DNA from: Imbricaverruca yamaguchii
Lineage: Eukaryota > Arthropoda > Thecostraca > Neoverrucidae
Length of the DNA: 64,000 nt
Direction of reading: 5' to 3'
Assembly: GCA_034440575.1 (NCBI GenBank)
Contig: JAOTOL010001524.1
Coordinates: 943,501 to 1,007,500, forward strand
The notes below the pieces were generated by a model. The model ran no database searches. It saw only the letters and a list, made by a program, of their open reading frames with translations, and was not told the origin of the DNA. Of this stretch, positions 58,373 to 64,000 are shown one piece after another. Position 1 is the stretch's first letter, and the number at the start of each line of letters is the position of its first letter. A program made the translations under genes and the position numbers.

Positions 58373-58897
58373 CTCTCTCTCGACGAAATTCGCAGGGTGG
58401 ATGGACACGATAGTGAACTCTATTGTGTGCAACTTTCATGACCTTAGGTCAATATCTTGAAGGTCAAATAAGGAAAAAAATAGAGAAAAATATGGTTTTG
58501 CGTGGCATGGCTTGTCATTGTTATCGATTGCTGTGATTGTGTTTAAATGCTCCAAAATTGGCATTGATGATGTTTTTGACATCACTAATGATGCAATACA
58601 GATGTCAGATCCGCCATTTGACATCAGGTGACCTATATAGGAGCACTTTATTAGGTCATTACCAGCTCCAGTTACCGGAACCGGGCTGCCCACCCGACTG
58701 CTCCGTCCGGCGGCTCGTCACAATCGGCTTCGCGAAGAAGGAGGGAAATGCATGAATAAAGTATAGAAGCGCTTAGTCACACAACAAACAGTAGATTTCC
58801 GGATGTGTAGGGAGTAACATGCAAAGTGATATCAATCGCATGACAGTTATTTGCATTTATGATAACATTCCAGTTGACCAAGTTTGGTTCCATTAGC

Positions 58898-59615
58898 CTG
58901 TCATGAACATGACCTGACTTGACCTCGGCGACCTAACATTACTTTTAAATTATATAGCATAACAATATGGATCAAACAAGTCGCTAGTGTTGTGAAGAAC
59001 GATTCCATTTTGAGAACATACGGGAAGCGCATCAGCGCCGATTTTTGTGGTCTGGTGCTCAAATTTTTGTTTACTTTAACGCCCCCTAAATTGACAACTT
59101 TTCTGCCGATTTGCATTTTTCTTACTTTCAACAATGCGCCTATCATTTCTAAGCAGGTACGTAAAAATTGCATATATCGGCCGGTACAATATGGAGTTAC
59201 GTGCGAAAAATCGGAGGTGTGGGCGGATTTCGCCCTCCACCACTCCAGGGCGTGTGTTAACCTGTTATGAACATGACCTGACTTGACCTCGGTAACCTGA
59301 CATGACTTTGAAACAATGTAGCATCACAATGTACATGAAACAAGTTGCTAGTGTTTCCAGGAACACTTCTTTTTTACCAATATACGGGAGGCGCATCAGC
59401 GTCGATATTTGTGATCTGGCGCGGATATTTTTTATTTACTTTAACGACCACTAACTTGAAAACTTTTCGGTCGATTTTCGTTTTTCTTGCTTAAACAACG
59501 CGACGATCATTTCTTAGCAGGTAAAATAGCGTATATCGCCCGGTAAAATCTGGAGTTATCTACGAAAACCGGAGGGGTAGGCGGATTTCGCCCCCCTCCA
59601 GGGCGCGTGTTAAGA
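58898..59615. repeat. Two tandem copies of a ~360-bp unit
   Basis: Copy 1 (58898 to about 59263) and copy 2 (about 59264-59615) begin with CCTGTYATGAACATGACCTG and ACTTGACCTCGG. They share blocks including CAAGTYGCTAGTGTT, ACGGGARGCGCATCAGCG, TTTACTTTAACG and GGCGGATTTCGCCC. They end with CTCCAGGGCGYGTGTTAA. Identity is high enough to align by eye, with many substitutions. No coding potential. The unit is longer than any other array unit in the window and could be a satellite monomer or element fragment. Confidence 0.9.
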
Positions 59616-59929
59616 CAGTGGGGTGTGGTAATAAATCGCTGGCATCACATTATATATCTCAGTTATATATGTACATTAAGTCAGTGTAGCGTGCTCACCT
59701 ATGGATGACACCTCGTTGCACAGACTGTTTTGCCCTGTAAGTCCATTTACTCTGAAATCCGATCAGCAGCCGGTGGCGTGGCAGCCGGCGAGATAGCAGA
59801 CGTGCGCGGAGACAGCGCCGTCCGTCAGCCGGTGGTCTGCATGGAGAGACGCGCCACCACCTCGCCACGACTGATGACCCGTCCATTGTCACATCTCGGC
59901 AGCACAGTGTTCGCCGCCTGTCGCACCAC

Positions 59930-60215
59930 CACCAGCAGCCCCCTCCCCCTCCCCCGCTACACACGTCGGCGATCGGTGTGACGCCCCCTGAACACACGTA
60001 TCTGGCGCCGGTAACGAGTGTGAACCCCCCACGTCTAGGGTACCAGTGACCAGTGTGACGCCCCCCCATATCACACACACACACACACGTCTCGGACGTC
60101 GGCGGCCGGTCTGACCCCCCCCACCACACCCACACACACACGTTTTGGGCGCGGCGGCCGGTGTGACGCTCTTCCCCCCCCCACACACACACGCACACGT
60201 CTCGGACGTCAGCAG
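59930..60215. repeat. ~55-bp degenerate repeat with C-runs and (CA)n
   Basis: Four to five units contain GTGTGACGCCCCC-like stretches, C-runs of 5-9 bases, ACACACACACACG and TCTCGGACGTC. The repeat resembles an expanded C-run/CA microsatellite pair. Confidence 0.75.
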
Positions 60216-61170
60216 CGGGTGTGACGGGATGACCCGGTGCCATGAGCCGAGCGCCAGCTGTGATAGTCCCGCTGAATTAGCTGCGGTGCGGCTGGCTTTT
60301 GTCGAGGCCCACCGGCCGCAGCGGCGGAGCGGAGGTGTGTTTACCCTGGAGCCGCCCCGGCACTATTCTGGTCGGTGACTAACGCCATCGGACAAAGTGG
60401 CGGCCGCCGAGGCGACGCCGATCGACGACTCGGAGCCAGACGATACTCACATTCGGCTGTCGATGAGCACAGCCGTAGCAGGCTCTTTGGCGACACAACC
60501 GGCTAATTCTCTCTCGGTCGTCGTGGCGCACAGCCGGCTGTCGGTGGAGACAAAGAGCGGATTCGTTTTCTGTCGAGACAAAAACGGTCGGTTTCCGGTC
60601 GACAGCAGCTCAGGAAAGCCCCTGATGGCATGCGATTACAATTTCCGAGCCGATACCCCGAACGGACAAGCTGCCAGGTATTGAATGAATGAATGAATGA
60701 ATCTGACGCACGTCTTTGTCCGGGTGGCGATAGCTGACAGTCTATGGGATACAAGCCCACCATTCGTAAGTGGTCCGGGCGTGACAATTTTACCTTGTGC
60801 CACCTAATTTTACCATTATTCTTGGTGAAGATGCCTACTTTCCTCAGTGCAGGTAGTTGCCCCTCTTGCCACGTTATCCTCCCAGTGGTTATTTATGACA
60901 AATGGCTAGCACTATTTTCATTATGAGGTGATTGCTTGTCCCACCAGAGCACAGTATGTAGCTACAGTACTGGCATAACACGAACAGGCTCCTAGAAAGA
61001 CAATTTCCATTGCATTCACATCAGCTCCTTTCTGCGCCGCTTTATAATCCAATAGCCAACAAAAAGGCGCATAACCAACCCTACTCGTGATTATCTTCTT
61101 GCGCTCCCACTCATGGAGGAGGTCTCCATTCCAGCAGCTGTGTGCTCCGTGTCATTGAAGTTGAACGTTT
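60216..61170. other. No gene established
   Basis: A plus-strand open frame of 95 codons (60397-60684) includes LSVETKSGFVFCRDKNGRFP but shows no domain, and an equally long frame runs on the opposite strand. An (AATG)n run occurs at 60682-60702. Confidence 0.4.
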
Positions 61171-61175
61171 TCCGA

Positions 61176-61340
61176 TTGGCGCCAGAACAGGAGGAAAAAG
61201 CGAACGTAATATAATCCCACATTTTTATCACAGCATAGCACACCTTGATACAACATGCACGATCTTCAGCAGGACAGTGCGATCTAATGGAATAAAAATG
61301 GCAATCGCAGGGTCGAATTGAAGGAGCACGCCTCCTTCAA
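61176..61340. repeat. Duplicated ~165-bp element, copy 1
   Basis: It aligns with 61731-61895 through ATTGGCGCCAGAACAGGAGG, ACACCTTGATACARCATGCA, CTTCAGCAGRACAGTGYGAT and TCGAATTGAAGG. TGGCGCC-x-GAACAGG resembles a lysine-tRNA primer-binding site of LTR retroelements, but I see no LTR end (CA) directly before it in either copy. Confidence 0.65.
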
Positions 61341-61730
61341 TTCACGGCAGCTATGGTTACGGTGGCTGTGGCTACGGATGTGTGCTTCCTGGACTCGCCA
61401 GCTGTGGCCAGGGCAGCGATTGCTACAGCAGCTGTGGCCATGGCAGCTATTTAAGCAAAATAAACAGCTAAATGTATTACGCCCATCATTTTGAAGTAAA
61501 CACGTTCTGGTTTCAACCTCCAACGCGAGCGAAACGCTGCACGCATCAACTTTCCACGGCATCCACGGCTACAGCTAACACCACAGCACAACATCCTCAC
61601 CGACACTGCAACAGTATGTGCACCAGTATCTGAACCGGACGCGCTGCTCTCCGCCGACGCTTCGTGATGCCGCGTTCACGTGACGTCACAGCGGCTACGC
61701 CCACAGCTTCACCGCCGAGTGCCGACGTTT

Positions 61731-61895
61731 CCCGATTGGCGCCAGAACAGGAGGAAAAGCAAACCCAGTATGCTATATTTATGTCACACCATAACACACC
61801 TTGATACAGCATGCACGAACTTCAGCAGAACAGTGTGATCTAATTGCATAGAAGTGACAATCGTAGAGTCGAATTGAAGGATTGGGCCTCCTTCG
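61731..61895. repeat. Duplicated ~165-bp element, copy 2
   Basis: Second copy of the block at 61176-61340. It carries the same TTGGCGCCAGAACAGGAGGA start. A TGACGTCA palindrome lies about 45 bases to its left. The ~390 bases between the copies are unlike either. Confidence 0.65.
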
Positions 61896-62239
61896 TATGG
61901 ACAACCTTAAAATATGGTCAGGGGAGGAGGGGAAAGGGATGATAGCTGTTATCTGCCCCTCATCTTGCATGTTATCTGGAAAGAAAGGCTGTGGTCCTCC
62001 AATCATGAATGTACCCCCCTCCCCCTCCTCTGCAGCAGTCAGTGGCAGGAGTGCGAGAACGGAGGACAGAGGAAACAGCGCCCCCTCACCACATGCACAC
62101 ATTGCACGAGCTTAACATTGCCCATATGGGTGTTGCACGAACAGAATCGACTTCAAAATGGCTCTTTCCGCCCTCCCCCAATTTTGAAACAGTGCCTGCA
62201 TCGCTGGCCAATGACCATGACCTCAGCAGCTATAGTTAA

Positions 62240-62755
62240 GGTAACTACATGTGGTCACGGCGGCTCGCCTCCTGGGCCTGTTAGCTGTGGTCACGGCAGC
62301 TGCTGCTTCGGCAGCTGTGGTCAGCAGCTTGCCTCCTGGAACTGTCAGCCGCAGCTTCGATAGCTATGGTCACGGCAGCTCGCCTCCTGTACCTCTCAGC
62401 TGTGGTCACGGCAGCTGTGGTCACGGCAGCTGTGGTCACGGCAGCTCGCCTCATGTACCTCTCATCTGTGGTCACGGCAGCTCGCCTCCTGTACCTCTCA
62501 GCTGTGGTCAGCAGCTCGCCTCCTGGACCTGCCAGCTGTGGTCGTGTCAACTGCAGTTAGGCCAATTATGGTCACGACGGCTGAAGCTATGACAGCTGTG
62601 ATTACGACAGCTCGCCTCCTGGACCTGTCAGCTGTGGCCACGGCAGCTGCTGCTTCGGCAGCTGTGGTCACGACAGCTCGCCTCCTGTACCTCTCAGCTG
62701 TGGTCACGGCAGCTGCTGCTTCGGCAGCTGTTGTTACAGCAGCTCGCCTCCAGGA
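62240..62755. repeat. ~36-bp minisatellite (GCAGCTGTGGTCAC / CTCGCCTCCTG)
   Basis: About fourteen irregular units mix GGTCACGGCAGCTCGCCTCC, TGTACCTCTCAGCTGT and shorter GGTCACGGCAGCTGT units of 15 bp. A related degenerate run occurs at 61345-61450. The array has no matching exon. Confidence 0.85.
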
Positions 62756-62995
62756 CTCGTCGGCGTCTCCGGCACCGCACGGCACGTTCCGGCACCTCAC
62801 GGCACCACACCACACGCCGCCCACGGCCGTGACGTCACGCCGGGGGAATGCCTGTATATGGCAGCACGCCGTTTTTATCGCGCCGCATCTAGCTCGTGCG
62901 CTCGGCTGTTTGAGGTCGAACGGTAGAGGACTCGCCCCACTGTCCCGCGACAGGACAGCTCGGATCGTTCCATCTCGCAGCCGAACAGCTGTGTC
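62756..62995. other. Spacer between arrays
   Basis: No gene seen. TGACGTCA (within GTGACGTCAC) lies at 62829-62838. Confidence 0.5.
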
Positions 62996-62999
62996 TCGT

Positions 63000-63835
63000 G
63001 CTCATGTCCCGCGGCCGGTCAGCTGTGTCTCGCCCTCCTGTCCCGCGGCCGGACAGCTGTGTCTCGCCCTCCTGTCCCGCGCCGGCAGCTGTGTCTCGCC
63101 TCCTGTCCCGGGCCAACAGTGTGTCTCGCCCTCCTGTCCCGGGCCGAACAGTGTGTCTCGCCCTCCTGTCCCGGGCCGGTCAGCTTGTCTCGCCCTCCTG
63201 TCGCGGCCGGCAGCTGTGTCTCGCCCTCCTGTCCCGCGGCCGGACAGCTGTGTCTCGCCCTCCTGTCCCTGGCCGGACAGCTGTGTTCGCCCTCCTGTCC
63301 GGGCCGACAGTGTGTCTCGCCCTCCTGTCCCGGGCCGACAGCTGTGTCTCGCCCTCCTGTCCCGGGCCGAACAGCTGTGTCTCGCCTCCTGTCCCGGGCC
63401 GACAGCTGTGTCCGCCCTCCTGTCCCGCGGCCGACAGCTGTGTCTCGCTCCTGTCCCGCGGCCAACAGCTGTGTCTCGCCCTCCTGTCCCGCGGCCGGAC
63501 AGCTGTGTCTCGCCCTCCTGTCCCGCGGCCGGTCAGCTGTGTCTCGCCCTCCTGTCCCGCGGCCGGTCAGCTGTGTCTCGCCCTCCTGTCCCGCGGCCGG
63601 ACAGCTGTGTCTCGCCCTCCTGTCCGCGGCTGGTCAGCTGTGTCTCGCCCTCCTGTCCCGCGGCCGGTCAGCTGTGTCTCGCCCTCCTGTCCCGCGGCCG
63701 GACAGCTGTGTCTCGCCCTCCTGTCCCGCGGCCGGTCAGCTGTGTCTCGCCCTCCTGTCCCGCGGCCGGCCAGCTGTGTCTCGCCCTCCTGTCCCGCTGC
63801 CGGACAGCTGTGTCTCGCCCTCCTGTCCCATGGCC
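63000..63835. repeat. 34-bp minisatellite
   Basis: About 25 copies of a 34-bp unit: CAGCTGTGTCTCGCCCTCCT then GTCCCGCGGCCGGA. Many one-base deletions in the 63080-63450 half give frame-rotating Ser/Cys/Pro-rich open frames up to 468 codons on the plus strand. Copies from 63450 to 63800 are nearly perfect, so the right half looks younger. Confidence 0.95.
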
Positions 63836-64000
63836 GCGAACAGCTGCGTATCGCCCTCCTATCTCGCGGCCGGGAAGCCTCTGTTTCCTCTGTTCAGTCA
63901 CCAGATGTCAGTTGTGGGCGGTGCGCCGGATGCCGGTTGTATGAGGAAAGAGAGATGTTAGCTGTGGGAGACGAAGACGTGGGCCGTGGACCGGAATGAC
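63836..64000. other. Right edge, no gene seen
   Basis: Non-repeat sequence following the last array; too short to judge. Confidence 0.4.

Noticed and set aside
60397..60684. A 95-codon plus-strand frame with a plausible-looking peptide
   Set aside because: There is an equally long opposite frame, no domain and no supporting signals.
62538..63999. A 468-codon Ser/Cys/Pro-rich plus-strand frame
   Set aside because: It lies over the 36-bp and 34-bp arrays, with frame-rotating one-base deletions and no splice sites.

Overview
This window is eukaryotic nuclear DNA. Coding sequence is split into short blocks bounded by GT and AG signals. Most of the rest is intron-like sequence, more than thirty minisatellite and microsatellite arrays, and one dead non-LTR retrotransposon. 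There is no bacterial-style gene packing and there are no operons. An invertebrate, possibly a crustacean or other arthropod, is a guess from the retrotransposon type and the muscle/adhesion-like protein; nothing here settles it.

Main result: one large minus-strand gene runs from about 43.6 kb down past 1.03 kb and leaves the window on the left. I assembled it from nine exons (43529-43635, 25186-25403, 23424-24402, 22620-23177, 14107-14176, 9874-9978, 5640-5664, 2996-4343, 1031-1264). Each has GT/AG borders, and codon phase matches at all eight junctions. A possible tenth exon (18519-18614) also fits the phase. The nine exons give about 1,210 codons if one surplus base in a C11 run is discounted. 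The product is a low-complexity Thr/Tyr/Pro/Arg-rich scaffold with two LD-like motifs (LDTLLTDLNDS and LDSLLDDLDHAR), a weaker third (VDELMAQIPD), and Tyr/Thr-rich repeats. It is probably a cytoskeletal, adhesion or muscle adaptor. I could not name it.

Layout: 0-1 kb no gene; 1.0-4.4 kb the two most downstream exons with a 42-bp array between them; 4.4-10 kb four arrays, a 25-nt microexon and an LD-motif exon; 10-22.6 kb intron with arrays at 12.2, 13.7, 16.8 and 18.3 kb and one or two exons; 22.6-25.7 kb the central coding block; 25.7-43.5 kb a long intron with the 2.3-kb 60-bp array at 32.2-34.5 kb; 43.5-43.6 kb the first coding exon; 44-64 kb upstream sequence with more arrays, a 5'-truncated LINE at 49.26-50.18 kb, a CpG-rich candidate promoter at 51 kb, a tandem 365-bp duplication at 58.9-59.6 kb and further arrays to the end.

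The most unusual feature is where the minisatellites lie. Several abut an exon of the large gene, and their units are copies of that exon's own splice boundary: acceptor copies at 1265, 25404 and 43976, donor copies at 2801 and perhaps 18300. This suggests that splice junctions of this gene have been amplified in tandem.
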